From JALHTG01 sp964653695 (GTDB lineage: Archaea; Thermoproteota; Bathyarchaeia; 40CM-2-53-6; JALHTG01): a stretch of 22,336 nucleotides of DNA. Within the stretch, counting starts at the first letter, position 1, and every line of letters begins with the position of its first letter. Both the position numbers and the translations under genes were made by a program. Below the pieces are notes generated by a model. It was given only the letters and a program-made list of their open reading frames with translations, made no database searches and was not told the DNA's origin. The DNA is taken from the NCBI GenBank assembly GCA_964653695.1, contig CAZZFQ010000020.1, forward strand, positions 1 through 22,336, written 5' to 3'. This document shows, in pieces, positions 7,536 to 16,167 of this stretch.

Positions 7536-8369
7536 CTAGGACTTCAAAATGTTATTGATCATTGATTCAAAGATTAACTTGCCGTCCCCGTAGCTTGGAA
7601 GTCTTGGACGCTGTGTCCAGTCTGGTAACTGGTATCCAAAGAAGGCTCTTTCAGGATGAGGCATCAAACCCATTACAGTTCCCTTGCTGTTACACATTCC
7701 CGCGATGTCCCATGTTGATCCGTTTGGATTGTAGGGGAAAGTCTCCTCTGCATAGGTTCCATCTGATTTGGCGAACCTGAACACGATCTGGTCGTTGTCT
7801 GTGAGCTTTCTGAACTCCTCTCTTTCCTTTCCTCTTGGGAACAGGATTCTCCCTTCAGCGTGAGCTATCGGCATTCGAAGAAGTCTTCCTCTAGGAATCG
7901 TGCGTGTAAATATACAGTTCCCAGAGTTCTCATGCTTCAGGTATAGATAGTCGTCGAGCGTAGCCCATGTGCAACGGTAGCCAGTAGGCACATTGCTGGC
8001 TAAAGCCATCTTGGGGGACTCATTAACTATCTCAAAGCCTGGTAGCAACCCTGTCTCGGCTAGGACCTGAAAACCGTTACAGATCCCCAGTACCAGACGG
8101 TCCGCCTCAACGAATCTCCTCAGTAAATTGCCCAGTTCTTGTTTCAAGAGATCTGCCCAGATGGCCCCTGCTCTGACATAGTCACCGTAAGCAAACCCAC
8201 CTGGCAAAATAAGGCCGTCATAGTCGAGAAGGTTCTGCTTTTCAAGTATGCTCCTCACGTGAACAATTTCAGCTTTCACACCGAGATTTCCAAGAGCTCT
8301 CCGAGTCTCTTCATCACAGTTTGTTCCGCCAACACGCATGATGCATATCCGAATGTCACTTCTCTCCAT
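7536..8369 (-). CDS. purQ: FGAM synthase glutaminase subunit (step 4)
   Basis: Class I glutamine amidotransferase that feeds ammonia to PurL in the conversion of FGAR to FGAM. Motifs are LPGGFAYGDYVRAGA (residues 55-69), the nucleophile Cys97 in LGICNGFQV, PIAHAEGR, and the C-terminal catalytic His-Glu in LMPHPERA. At 277 aa it is longer than the Bacillus protein (about 227). The ATG at 8369 abuts the purL stop with no spacer, so the two subunits are translationally coupled. It is the last gene of the nine-gene minus-strand operon. Confidence 0.96.
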   Translation of the reverse strand: MERSDIRICIMRVGGTNCDEETRRALGNLGVKAEIVHVRSILEKQNLLDYDGLILPGGFAYGDYVRAGAIWADLLKQELGNLLRRFVEADRLVLGICNGFQVLAETGLLPGFEIVNESPKMALASNVPTGYRCTWATLDDYLYLKHENSGNCIFTRTIPRGRLLRMPIAHAEGRILFPRGKEREEFRKLTDNDQIVFRFAKSDGTYAEETFPYNPNGSTWDIAGMCNSKGTVMGLMPHPERAFFGYQLPDWTQRPRLPSYGDGKLIFESMINNILKS

Positions 8370-10772
8370 TCACGTAGCCCCGAAAGGTTTTTTCCAAGCG
8401 CTTCGTAAATCCTCAACCTTCACGTCGACCAGAACTTTGCCTGACTTTCGAATCACGAACTCTCCATCGCTTCGAACCTTTCCGATCAAGGCATGAGGAA
8501 CGCTTCGCATTAACCTCTCGAACCTTTGTCTATATCTACGGTCCACTTCGACCAAGAAACGACTGTTCGACTCAGAGAAGAGAACAACGTCCTCACGCTG
8601 TTGCTTTGCAGAAGAAATCGCACCTAAGTCTAGGTCGAGGCCAAGTCGTGTTCCAAGAGCCATCTCCGCGGCCGCGATCGCCAGGCCCCCCTCCGAAAGA
8701 TCATGGCATGACTTGATGCATCCGTTATCGATGGCTAGTGTTATAGCTCGCATAGTCTTCTTGGCGGTAGGAAGTTTGACCTTTGGGACGCTACCTCCGA
8801 CTATTCCCCTGAGCTTGAAGTACTCGGAACCTCCAAGCTCTGAGTAGGTGTCTCCGACCAAGTAGACGGGATTGCCGTTCCTCTTGAGCTCTACCGATAT
8901 GGTTCGTCGCACGTCTGGTACTATGCCTACGGCGGTTATTAGAAGAGTTGGAGTCACTGAACCCAAGGGCGACTCATTGTATAGGCTGTCCTTACCCGAG
9001 ATGAATGGAGTTCCGAAACCCCTGCCAAAGTCGTAGCAGGCTTGACATGCTTTGACCAGACTTCCCATCCTGTCAGACTTCTCGGGACTTCCCCATGTGA
9101 AGTTGTCGAGTAGCGCTATTCTCCTTCCGCCTACAGCCACATTATTCCTCAACGCCTCATCAATGGCAGATGCTGCCATCCAGTATGGATCTAGCTTTCC
9201 ATAGTTGGGGGTCATTCCACACGAGATGACCACACCCCTCCAAGAATCGAAGAGAGGCTTCAGAACCGCGGCGTCGTTCGGCGCGCTGAACTCTCCTTGA
9301 AGAGGCTTCAATACAGTGTTTCCCTGAACCTCATGATCATATGTTCTAATGACTGACTCTTTGCTGGCGATATTAGGCGCAGAGAGAAGCTTCAGAATAG
9401 TATCTCCAAGATCGCTCGGACGATCGAACTGGGGCTCGAAAACCCGCACCTGAGTGAGGTCTGCCAATCTAGTTGCTCTTGGAGGCGAGAACAGAAATCG
9501 CAGGTTGAGCTTCAGTATGACTCTTGCAGAGTAGGACACAGCTGCGGTTTGGTCGTTCGTAAACTCCCCTATCGCTGTTGCCTGAACGTCTTCATCTTCA
9601 AAGATTTTCAGCGTTTCTCCGAGGTTTTTTGGCGGAAGAGATAACAGCATGCGTTCCTGAGACTCTGAGACCCATATCTCCCAAGGCGCCATCGGCGGGG
9701 TGATCTCTTTCAACGGAACCTTGTCGAGTTCTATCCGGATCCCACATTTTGATCTGTGGGCCATTTCACCTGCCGCGCATGACAGCCCGCCTCCGCCAAG
9801 GTCCGCTATCGCCGACGCCAGCTTGCGGTCTCTCACTTCAAGGATGGCCCGCTTCAGTTTCTCTTCTTCGATCGGATTCGGAACCTGAACCGCTGGCAGC
9901 GATGTCTCTTCAGATCTTTCTGTTAGTTCTGCAGAGGCGAAAGTTACGCCGTGAATTCCGTCCCTCCCCGTCTTTCCACCTACTAGGAGACATATGTCGC
10001 CAGGCTTTGTCTTCCTGACAAACTTCTCCATTGGCGCTATTCCAAGACAGCCACAGTAGACGACTACGTTCCCGACATAGCTCTCATCAAAGAAGATCGC
10101 CCCATTCACAGTGGGGATGCCCATATTGTTCCCGTAAGTTCCGATTCCCGCAACCACGCCATCGAAAATGTAGGTCGGATGATTGACTCCTCTAGGGAGT
10201 CTGTTCTGATCAAAGTCCAACGGACCAAAGCACAGGACATCTGTGCATGCGATAGGCTTCGCCCAGACCCCCAGTATGTCGCGAATCACCCCCCCAGTTC
10301 CAGTTGCAGCCCCTCCAAAGGGTTCTATGGCCGATGGATGGTTATGTGTCTCAACCTTCGCTGCCAGCCCGTAGGTGACCTTTTTCCTTCTCTCGAATAC
10401 AACTATTCCCGCGTTGTCTTGAAAGGTGTCCAAGCACCAAGAAGGTTTCAGTTCCCTCACTGGCTTCTCGATGTATGTCCTCAAGAGATTCTCCGCTACG
10501 CGCCGGCCATCAGAAGAAACTATGTTCCCCTTGAAGGTCTTGTGAAAGCAGTGCTCAGACCACGTCTGTCCAAACGTCTGTATTTCGATATCAGTAGGAT
10601 TGCGACCGTTCTCATCATAGTATGTCTTAAGTGCCTTCATTTCATCCAGAGACAGGCCCAACGCAAGTTCATTGCTTACGTTGAGAAGCTGCATCTTGTT
10701 TGAGTTCTTCAGATCAATCTCGAGTAAAGGGAACTTCGTATCTATCCTCTTGACATATGTTGGAAGACTCAT
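8370..10772 (-). CDS. purL: FGAM synthase synthetase subunit (step 4)
   Basis: ATP-dependent FGAM synthetase of the small PurL type that works with PurS and PurQ. Visible motifs are FGQTWSEHCFHKTF with catalytic H74, the nucleotide-binding VETHNHPSAIEPFGGAATG (140-158), DLGGGGLSCAAGEMA, FISGKDSLYNE and HDLSEGGLAIAAAEMALG; the duplicated domain architecture is complete. At 800 aa it is longer than the Thermotoga (603) and Bacillus (742) enzymes, partly through about 40 extra N-terminal residues before the catalytic His. The ATG overlaps the purS stop by four bases (ATGA). Confidence 0.96.
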   Translation of the reverse strand: MSLPTYVKRIDTKFPLLEIDLKNSNKMQLLNVSNELALGLSLDEMKALKTYYDENGRNPTDIEIQTFGQTWSEHCFHKTFKGNIVSSDGRRVAENLLRTYIEKPVRELKPSWCLDTFQDNAGIVVFERRKKVTYGLAAKVETHNHPSAIEPFGGAATGTGGVIRDILGVWAKPIACTDVLCFGPLDFDQNRLPRGVNHPTYIFDGVVAGIGTYGNNMGIPTVNGAIFFDESYVGNVVVYCGCLGIAPMEKFVRKTKPGDICLLVGGKTGRDGIHGVTFASAELTERSEETSLPAVQVPNPIEEEKLKRAILEVRDRKLASAIADLGGGGLSCAAGEMAHRSKCGIRIELDKVPLKEITPPMAPWEIWVSESQERMLLSLPPKNLGETLKIFEDEDVQATAIGEFTNDQTAAVSYSARVILKLNLRFLFSPPRATRLADLTQVRVFEPQFDRPSDLGDTILKLLSAPNIASKESVIRTYDHEVQGNTVLKPLQGEFSAPNDAAVLKPLFDSWRGVVISCGMTPNYGKLDPYWMAASAIDEALRNNVAVGGRRIALLDNFTWGSPEKSDRMGSLVKACQACYDFGRGFGTPFISGKDSLYNESPLGSVTPTLLITAVGIVPDVRRTISVELKRNGNPVYLVGDTYSELGGSEYFKLRGIVGGSVPKVKLPTAKKTMRAITLAIDNGCIKSCHDLSEGGLAIAAAEMALGTRLGLDLDLGAISSAKQQREDVVLFSESNSRFLVEVDRRYRQRFERLMRSVPHALIGKVRSDGEFVIRKSGKVLVDVKVEDLRSAWKKPFGAT

Positions 10773-11029
10773 CTCACTTCCTCGATTGCCAAGAGCTGTG
10801 AATCATCCTTGACCTGATTCACCATGGGCGGACTAGTGTATATCTGCCGGACCCAGGCTTCTGCTTGCTCTCTGGAGTTTGCCTCAATGTAGATCTCCCA
10901 GTACCTACCCGACCTTACTCTGGTGACTCCTGAGATTCCTTTTCTCTTCAGTCTCCCACTCAACGTTTCTCCCTCAGGATCAGAGACTCCTTCACGGGGC
11001 CGAACGACAATCCTTGCTCGATAGAGCAT
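10769..11029 (-). CDS. purS: FGAM synthase small subunit PurS
   Basis: Small structural subunit needed to assemble PurL with PurQ and to channel ammonia between them. It is 86 aa, of normal PurS length, starting with the typical RARIVVRPREGVSDPEGET (residues 4-22) and ending in the VNQVKDD / LLAIEEV segment. A strong ribosome binding site, GAGGTG (11035-11040 on the minus strand), precedes the ATG at 11029 by five bases. The gene lies 23 bases after purM and overlaps purL by four. Confidence 0.94.
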   Translation of the reverse strand: MLYRARIVVRPREGVSDPEGETLSGRLKRKGISGVTRVRSGRYWEIYIEANSREQAEAWVRQIYTSPPMVNQVKDDSQLLAIEEVR

Positions 11030-11052
11030 ATGTCCACCTCGAAGGCCGAACG

Positions 11053-12213
11053 CTACAGATATCCATATGCAAACTTGCCGAAGGTGCTGTCGATGAGAAC
11101 TTGATTTCCTATCGGACTCGCTTCGATCTCACCGATGACCTTGCCCTCAACGCCAAAGCTCTCAACAATGCTAAGCGCATCATCCGTTGCCTCCTTTTCC
11201 AAGACCATCTCGAACCCTATTCCCATATTGTAGTCCTGAAACATGTCTCGCCATGATTCGTTAGACTGCTTCTGTATCAGAGAAAAGATGGGATCAGGCT
11301 CGAAAATGGTGCGTTTGGAGTATCGCAATCCTCTCCCCAGCTTGAGGCACTTGGTCTGTCCGCCTCCGCTGTTGTGGATCAAACCTGTTATCGATCGTCC
11401 CAAGCTATCTAGGGTCTTAAGGACGATTGGAGCGAAGATTCTCGTGGGAGACGTTATCGCCTCACCAATCGTCATTCCAAGGTCTTCCACGTGATCTTCA
11501 ACCTTGAATCGCCCATAGTATCCCACCGAGCTTCCAGTCCGTATCTCAGGATACTTCCGAGCATACTCACTAACCAACAGGCAATGCCTTGCAAGAGTGA
11601 CTCCGTTACACATGATACCGCTGTTGAGTTTCTCTTCGTAGCGAATCCTGCCTCCGCTCCTGACTCCGATGATCTGATTTCCCGGCTTAATTCTCTCTCC
11701 TGTAACGACCTTGGACAACTCAACTCGCCCCTGCATGAATCCTGACACATCCAACGTGGAAAGCTGATCTGGTAAATCGGCAGTTTCTCCTCCATCGAAA
11801 GGTAGCAGGACCCCGTGATCCCTCAGCAGATCTGTCAGCCCTATCAAATCAGAGTTAAGAATCCTCAGCAGATCCTCTTTGGGGACTCGGGCCTTGTTGA
11901 GTGCGACATAGTCTACAAAGCTGATCGGCTTCGCCCCAACGCATACTATATCATCAAGGTTCATTGCCACAACATCCTGCATTATCCCCTTGAACGAGTC
12001 GATGTCTCCTGTCTCTCTGAAGTTGAGGTAGTTCTGAACTGGTTTGCTTCCTGTGCTGTCCGCGTGCGATACCAACGCGTACCCTGGAAAGTCTGGGTCT
12101 TGCTTTACGACACAGAACGCCGTTGGATACATCGTCTGAATGGTCGGCGTGAAGACTTCGATTCCCTTCTTGTGCACGTCGACGCCAACCTTTGCGTATT
12201 CCGATTCACTCAT
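11053..12213 (-). CDS. purM: AIR synthetase (phosphoribosylformylglycinamidine cyclo-ligase, step 5), long divergent type
   Basis: Closes the imidazole ring: FGAM plus ATP gives AIR. The PurM/PurL fold is recognisable from HADSTGSKP (residues 50-58; usual DGVGTK), MNLDDIVCVGAKPISFVDY, GGETADLP (141-148; usual GGETAEMPG), SPTRIFAPIVL, HNSGGGQTK (usual HITGGG) and YNMGIGFEMV. The family's main motifs are altered, and at 386 aa it exceeds the common form (about 345). From memory it resembles the long PurM found in Bacteroidetes. The frame extends upstream to 12294, but ATG 12213 is chosen: GGAGGG (12221-12226) sits seven bases ahead and the upstream part would overlap the previous gene. Its position between the last-step enzymes and purS supports the assignment. 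Confidence 0.85.
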   Translation of the reverse strand: MSESEYAKVGVDVHKKGIEVFTPTIQTMYPTAFCVVKQDPDFPGYALVSHADSTGSKPVQNYLNFRETGDIDSFKGIMQDVVAMNLDDIVCVGAKPISFVDYVALNKARVPKEDLLRILNSDLIGLTDLLRDHGVLLPFDGGETADLPDQLSTLDVSGFMQGRVELSKVVTGERIKPGNQIIGVRSGGRIRYEEKLNSGIMCNGVTLARHCLLVSEYARKYPEIRTGSSVGYYGRFKVEDHVEDLGMTIGEAITSPTRIFAPIVLKTLDSLGRSITGLIHNSGGGQTKCLKLGRGLRYSKRTIFEPDPIFSLIQKQSNESWRDMFQDYNMGIGFEMVLEKEATDDALSIVESFGVEGKVIGEIEASPIGNQVLIDSTFGKFAYGYL

Positions 12214-12226
12214 CCGGGTCCCCTCC

Positions 12227-13264
12227 CTAGAAATGGCTGAAACATCTCTCTCCAGTGAAGACCATCGCCATTCCATACTCGTCACACGCGTCAATGACTT
12301 CTTGATCTTTTAGGGAGCCGCCTGGCTGAATAACTGCGACGACACCATGTTTGGCGAGCAAGTCGACTGTGTCACGAAACGGTAGATATCCATCAGAGGC
12401 AGCAACTGCCCCTGCAAGTTTCTCCCTTCGACTGGTCTCCACAGGCTTCTCAACAGCCAGCCTAGCCGCTGTTACTCGGTCCTGTTGGCCTGTTCCTATT
12501 CCCAATGTACATCCATTCTTGCTCACAACTACGGCGTTGGATCTCACGTGGGCACAGACCGTCCATGAGAAGAGAAGATCATCGTACTCTCTATCTGTTG
12601 GAGTTCTTTTTGTGACGACTGTCATATCCGACTTGCTTTTGATTCGGCTGCGATATGGCGCTGATACCGTTGCAAAGCCTTCTGGATAGAGGCATAGAGC
12701 GAATTCACTGGTATGTGCCGACGGGGTCACTTGGACTACTCTAAGATCTGACTTCTCACTGAGAACGGTCAGCGCATTGTCAACGAAGCCGTAGGCAGCA
12801 ATACAGTCTATGTATGTTCGGATCAACTCCCTCGCAGATTCGCTGTCTACCTCCCTGTTCACTCCTACCGTTGCGCCGAAGGCTGCTTGACTGTCAGCCT
12901 CTCTCGCCTCTGCTATGATCTGACTCAACGGAACGCCGTCAGCTTGAGCTACTGCAACTCCTGAAGGATTGAGGTGCTTCATGTATGCGCATGCGGGCCG
13001 TGGGAAATTCTTCAGTAGCAAATGTGCTCGGTAGATGTCTTCAAAATTCGTTTTGCTCAGCCCTTGTTTTCCTTTTTTCAGTTCTCTGAACGGAGGATCT
13101 TTGGCGAATATGGCTGCTGGATAACCGGGGTTGTCCCCGTATCTCAAGCTGTAGAACTTTTCTAGAGAGACCTCGGTGTCTCCCATCAAGATTCTTATCT
13201 TTTGGGGGAATTCCTCCTTCACGGCAGTCCTATACATCTTCCTAGGACGGATAGCATCAGACAT
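12227..13264 (-). CDS. purH: AICAR formyltransferase, stand-alone (step 9)
   Basis: Corresponds to the C-terminal domain of bifunctional PurH, transferring a formyl group from 10-formyl-tetrahydrofolate to AICAR to give FAICAR. Landmarks are RYGDNPGYPA (41-50; RYGENPHQ in standard PurH), catalytic K96-H97 in MKHLNPSG, AFGATVGVN, VRSNAVVVSKNG and LGIGTGQQDRV, followed by a GDGYLPF-like AASDGYLPFRDTVD and the C-terminal MVFTGERCFSHF. There is no cyclohydrolase domain: that is the separate gene just upstream. ATG 13264 overlaps the preceding stop by one base (TGATG), with TTG 13267 as an alternative. Thus one fused bacterial gene is here two coupled genes. Confidence 0.92.
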   Translation of the reverse strand: MSDAIRPRKMYRTAVKEEFPQKIRILMGDTEVSLEKFYSLRYGDNPGYPAAIFAKDPPFRELKKGKQGLSKTNFEDIYRAHLLLKNFPRPACAYMKHLNPSGVAVAQADGVPLSQIIAEAREADSQAAFGATVGVNREVDSESARELIRTYIDCIAAYGFVDNALTVLSEKSDLRVVQVTPSAHTSEFALCLYPEGFATVSAPYRSRIKSKSDMTVVTKRTPTDREYDDLLFSWTVCAHVRSNAVVVSKNGCTLGIGTGQQDRVTAARLAVEKPVETSRREKLAGAVAASDGYLPFRDTVDLLAKHGVVAVIQPGGSLKDQEVIDACDEYGMAMVFTGERCFSHF

Positions 13265-13866
13265 CAATCATCGCCGAAGCTTGAAAAGTATTCTCGAATT
13301 GCTGCGTCGTATCGAGATGTGAGAGCAAAAGCTTCCTTGGCCAGTCTTCTCCTACTCTTGTCCGAGATCTCTCCCTCGTTGTTCTTCATCTCTTCTAAGA
13401 AGCTCATGTATTGACTCGGATCAGTCAAGACCGTGACTCTACCAGTCAAGAGGGCAGCCTTAGCCGCTGCTCTTATCAGTGCTGAGCCTCCAATGTCTAT
13501 GTTTTCCGCGGCATGCCGCAGCGTCACCTCTTTCCTTGTGGCAGTTGCCTCGAACGGATAGAGATTCGCAATCAGAAGATCAATCGGAACAATTCCCTGC
13601 TGATGCATGTATTTCTGATCATTGGGGTCGTTGGGGTCGAGCATTAGGCCGCCATGGATCTTTGGGTGAAGCGTCTTGACTAGTCCGTGTGGTGATTCCG
13701 GATAACCAGTAAACCGCGATGTCTCAATACATATGTACCCAAGCTCTCCTATTCTTTGAGCCGTTCCTCCAGAGGCAATGATCTCAAATCCATAAGATGA
13801 GAGGCAGGGCAACAGTGTCTCAAGGCCGGACTTGTCATAGACACTGATTAAGGCCCTCCGAGTCAT
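13264..13866 (-). CDS. purH: IMP cyclohydrolase, stand-alone PurH N-terminal domain (step 10)
   Basis: Methylglyoxal-synthase-like fold that closes FAICAR to IMP, the last step. The 200 aa protein equals the N-terminal domain of PurH: ALISVYDKSG, SGGTAQ, VKTLHPKIHGG with K64, NLYPFE with Y103, ENIDIGG with D124, and IRAAAKAA with K136. These match the four catalytic residues of human IMP cyclohydrolase by position. It stops where bifunctional PurH would continue into the formyltransferase domain. The ribosome binding site GGTGA (13874-13878) overlaps the purB stop codon, and the end overlaps the next gene by one base. No frameshift is needed to explain the split; both reading frames have proper starts and stops. 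Confidence 0.93.
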   Translation of the reverse strand: MTRRALISVYDKSGLETLLPCLSSYGFEIIASGGTAQRIGELGYICIETSRFTGYPESPHGLVKTLHPKIHGGLMLDPNDPNDQKYMHQQGIVPIDLLIANLYPFEATATRKEVTLRHAAENIDIGGSALIRAAAKAALLTGRVTVLTDPSQYMSFLEEMKNNEGEISDKSRRRLAKEAFALTSRYDAAIREYFSSFGDD

Positions 13867-13873
13867 CTGTCTC

Positions 13874-15256
13874 TCACCAGAGATTCTCTTCCTTCAACCT
13901 CTTTTCCCAATAAGCGAGAACCTTGTCGACCTTCAGTGAAGCTATGCCAACATATTTCGACGGATCACGAATGAGCTCCAGTTGGTTTCCTGAGAGCTTC
14001 TTGAGGTAGGGTTGAAGAGATTGATCGGATAGTGCCAGATCAACTATTGGTCTTCCCGTGCGAGATGATTCAAGGCTCAATCTTCTGATATACTCATGGG
14101 CGTCTGGATGTCCCTTTGAAGCAAGAAGGAGGTAAAGCGGCTCAGCAACGATTGATGGAAGGGCAAGATCCAAATTTCTTCTCAGATTCGCTCTGTCGAC
14201 AACGAGTTTCTGGGAGACCTTGGAGAGTCTCCTGACGCAGAAGTCGAATGCCATGAGAATCTCTGTGTCGTACCTTTGAGACGCCGAATTCGTGAGGTCT
14301 CTTTGATGCTCTGAAACCTGGTCGAGATACTTTGTAGTCATTCTGGGGACGAATTCCTTCCAGAGACTCTCAATGTTCTCGAAGCTTTCTGGGTTCCTCT
14401 TATGAGGCATGGTGGAGGAGCCAACGCGCTCTTCTTCAAAAGCCTCGCCGACCTCTCCTATCTCCGACCTCTGTAGGTGCCTCATGTCTCTTGAGAAGTT
14501 CGCGAGAACGCTCCAGGCCGATATGATACTGTGGATCAGGTCTGTCGTAAGCTCTGGAGGGACTATTTGCGTTGAAACAAGAGCCGGCTTCAATTCTAGC
14601 GAGGATAGGAGCTCTTTCTCAAACTCTTCAGGGTCCGGAATGAAAAGAGAAGAGCTGTTGTAAGCGCCTACTGCTCCTGAGAACTTTCCAACCAAGGTTT
14701 GTGAGGATTCTTTCAGTTTCATGATTCTGTTTCCCCAACGATTCACGTACTGAGCCAAGGCAAAACCGAAGGTTATTGGTTCAGCGAATAGGCCGTGAGT
14801 TCGACCGATTTGGATAGTATCCCTTTCTCTTCTCGCTAGTTCAATCCAGATCTTTGCAAGCTTGGCCATGTCCGGAACTATGACAGATTCAACTGCCTGT
14901 CTGTATCTCAATGCGTTCGCGGTGTCGACAATGTCATATGACGTTGCTGTCAGATGGACGTAAGGCTTTGCTTGATCGCTGACCTTGCGCTGAATTACGT
15001 TGACGAGCGCACGTATGTCATGTATGACCTTGCTTTCTTCTTCTGCAACCTCTTGGGCAGTAATAGAGTCTGAGGCAGCAGCGACCTCCTTGGCAACCTT
15101 TTCTGGACAGATGCCACGTTTCGCCAAAGTTTCAACCAGAGCCTTCTCCACCATCGCTTTGTATTTTACGAAAGCCTCGGCAGAGAGGTAGCGATTGAGC
15201 TCCTTCACGGAGTATCTACTGTCTGTTGGAGAACATACGCTGAATTTCGAAATCAA
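13874..15256 (-). CDS. purB: Adenylosuccinate lyase (step 8; also AMP synthesis)
   Basis: Fumarase/aspartase-superfamily lyase that splits SAICAR to AICAR and, in the AMP branch, adenylosuccinate to AMP, releasing fumarate. The family signature GSSTMPHKRNP lies at residues 279-289, and HLTATSYD (101-108) and GRTHG with H154 supply the other active-site segments. At 460 aa it is normal. It starts with TTG at 15256, which overlaps the purC stop as TTGA, with GAGG a few bases ahead. It lies seven bases upstream of the IMP cyclohydrolase gene, matching the pathway order purC, purB, then purH. Confidence 0.95.
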   Translation of the reverse strand: MISKFSVCSPTDSRYSVKELNRYLSAEAFVKYKAMVEKALVETLAKRGICPEKVAKEVAAASDSITAQEVAEEESKVIHDIRALVNVIQRKVSDQAKPYVHLTATSYDIVDTANALRYRQAVESVIVPDMAKLAKIWIELARRERDTIQIGRTHGLFAEPITFGFALAQYVNRWGNRIMKLKESSQTLVGKFSGAVGAYNSSSLFIPDPEEFEKELLSSLELKPALVSTQIVPPELTTDLIHSIISAWSVLANFSRDMRHLQRSEIGEVGEAFEEERVGSSTMPHKRNPESFENIESLWKEFVPRMTTKYLDQVSEHQRDLTNSASQRYDTEILMAFDFCVRRLSKVSQKLVVDRANLRRNLDLALPSIVAEPLYLLLASKGHPDAHEYIRRLSLESSRTGRPIVDLALSDQSLQPYLKKLSGNQLELIRDPSKYVGIASLKVDKVLAYWEKRLKEENLW

Positions 15257-16164
15257 ATCCTCTGAGATTTCAGTTCACCTCTTAGCTCTCTAAGAACTTG
15301 ATCTAAGCTCTTCAGATGTAGATCCTCTATTTGCCTATTTCCTTTCAATACATCATAGGCTCCAATGCATCTTTTTGAAACTTCATCTATTACCAATCTG
15401 GGCAGTCGTGGAGGATTCCCGTCGCCAGTGAATCCGTAGCACTCCTTAAGAAAGACCCTAAGAAACTCCTTATCCAACGCGTGCGCTTCCTGTGGCTCTC
15501 CTACTTTGAAAAGTCTGTTGCTCCAAAAGCGGGCTGAGTCATGCGTAGGTGGTTCGTCGATCTGCATCAGAACGCCATGGTGCCTTCCATATTCAACCTT
15601 AAAATCCGGAACTATTATGCCTCTGTTCTTGGCCTCATCACGGTAGAACTCGTAGAGCCTGAAGGATGTCTCCTGAAGGATACGCCACTCTTCATCAGTG
15701 AGCAACCCTCGATCGATCGCTATATCCTGAGTTATGTCAAGGTCATGACCTATATCCGACTTCGTCGTTGGAGTTAGAACCATCTCAGGTAGTTCCTCTG
15801 CCATTCTCAAGCCATTGGGTATCGAAACGCCTCCGAAACTCCTCTGGCCTTTGGTGTAGGCTCTCCACATTGAACCATAGACATAGCCTCTGACGACCCA
15901 CTCTATGTCTACTCGTTCAGCCTTAACTACTCTCATCGAACGGTTGTCAACGCGACGGAGAAAGTGGTTGGGTATGATGTCTTTCGTCTTAGCAAACCAG
16001 AACTCACATAGTCCAGTAAGAGCGTCTCCTTTCCGAGGAATCGTGTCCGGAAGCACAACATCATACGCGCTGACTCTATCAGACGCAACAATTAGCAATT
16101 CTTCACCAAGGTCGTAGACATCTCGAACTTTGCCCTTCCGAAACAGTCTTAGTGAACGACCCAA
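15253..16164 (-). CDS. purC: SAICAR synthetase (step 7)
   Basis: Joins aspartate to CAIR using ATP. The N-terminal nucleotide-binding segment reads RKGKVRDVYDL (9-19) followed by ASDRVSAYDVVLP. The middle shows VVRGYVYGS, LTPTTKSDIGHD and VPDFKVEYG, and the C-terminal part has the family motif DEPPTHDSARFW. At 303 aa it belongs to the longer PurC type rather than the 240 aa type. The start is TTG 16164, three bases after the purE stop. Adjacent purE-purC recalls the fused PAICS enzyme of animals, where the same two activities pass CAIR on directly. Confidence 0.95.
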   Translation of the reverse strand: MGRSLRLFRKGKVRDVYDLGEELLIVASDRVSAYDVVLPDTIPRKGDALTGLCEFWFAKTKDIIPNHFLRRVDNRSMRVVKAERVDIEWVVRGYVYGSMWRAYTKGQRSFGGVSIPNGLRMAEELPEMVLTPTTKSDIGHDLDITQDIAIDRGLLTDEEWRILQETSFRLYEFYRDEAKNRGIIVPDFKVEYGRHHGVLMQIDEPPTHDSARFWSNRLFKVGEPQEAHALDKEFLRVFLKECYGFTGDGNPPRLPRLVIDEVSKRCIGAYDVLKGNRQIEDLHLKSLDQVLRELRGELKSQRI

Positions 16165-16167
16165 GAC

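Noticed and set aside
10179..10703. A 174-codon plus-strand frame opposite purL
   Set aside because: It is antisense to the catalytic N-terminal part of purL, with no ribosome binding site or family likeness.
12214..12294. A longer PurM start at 12294
   Set aside because: It would overlap the AICAR formyltransferase gene by 68 bases, whereas ATG 12213 has GGAGGG seven bases upstream.
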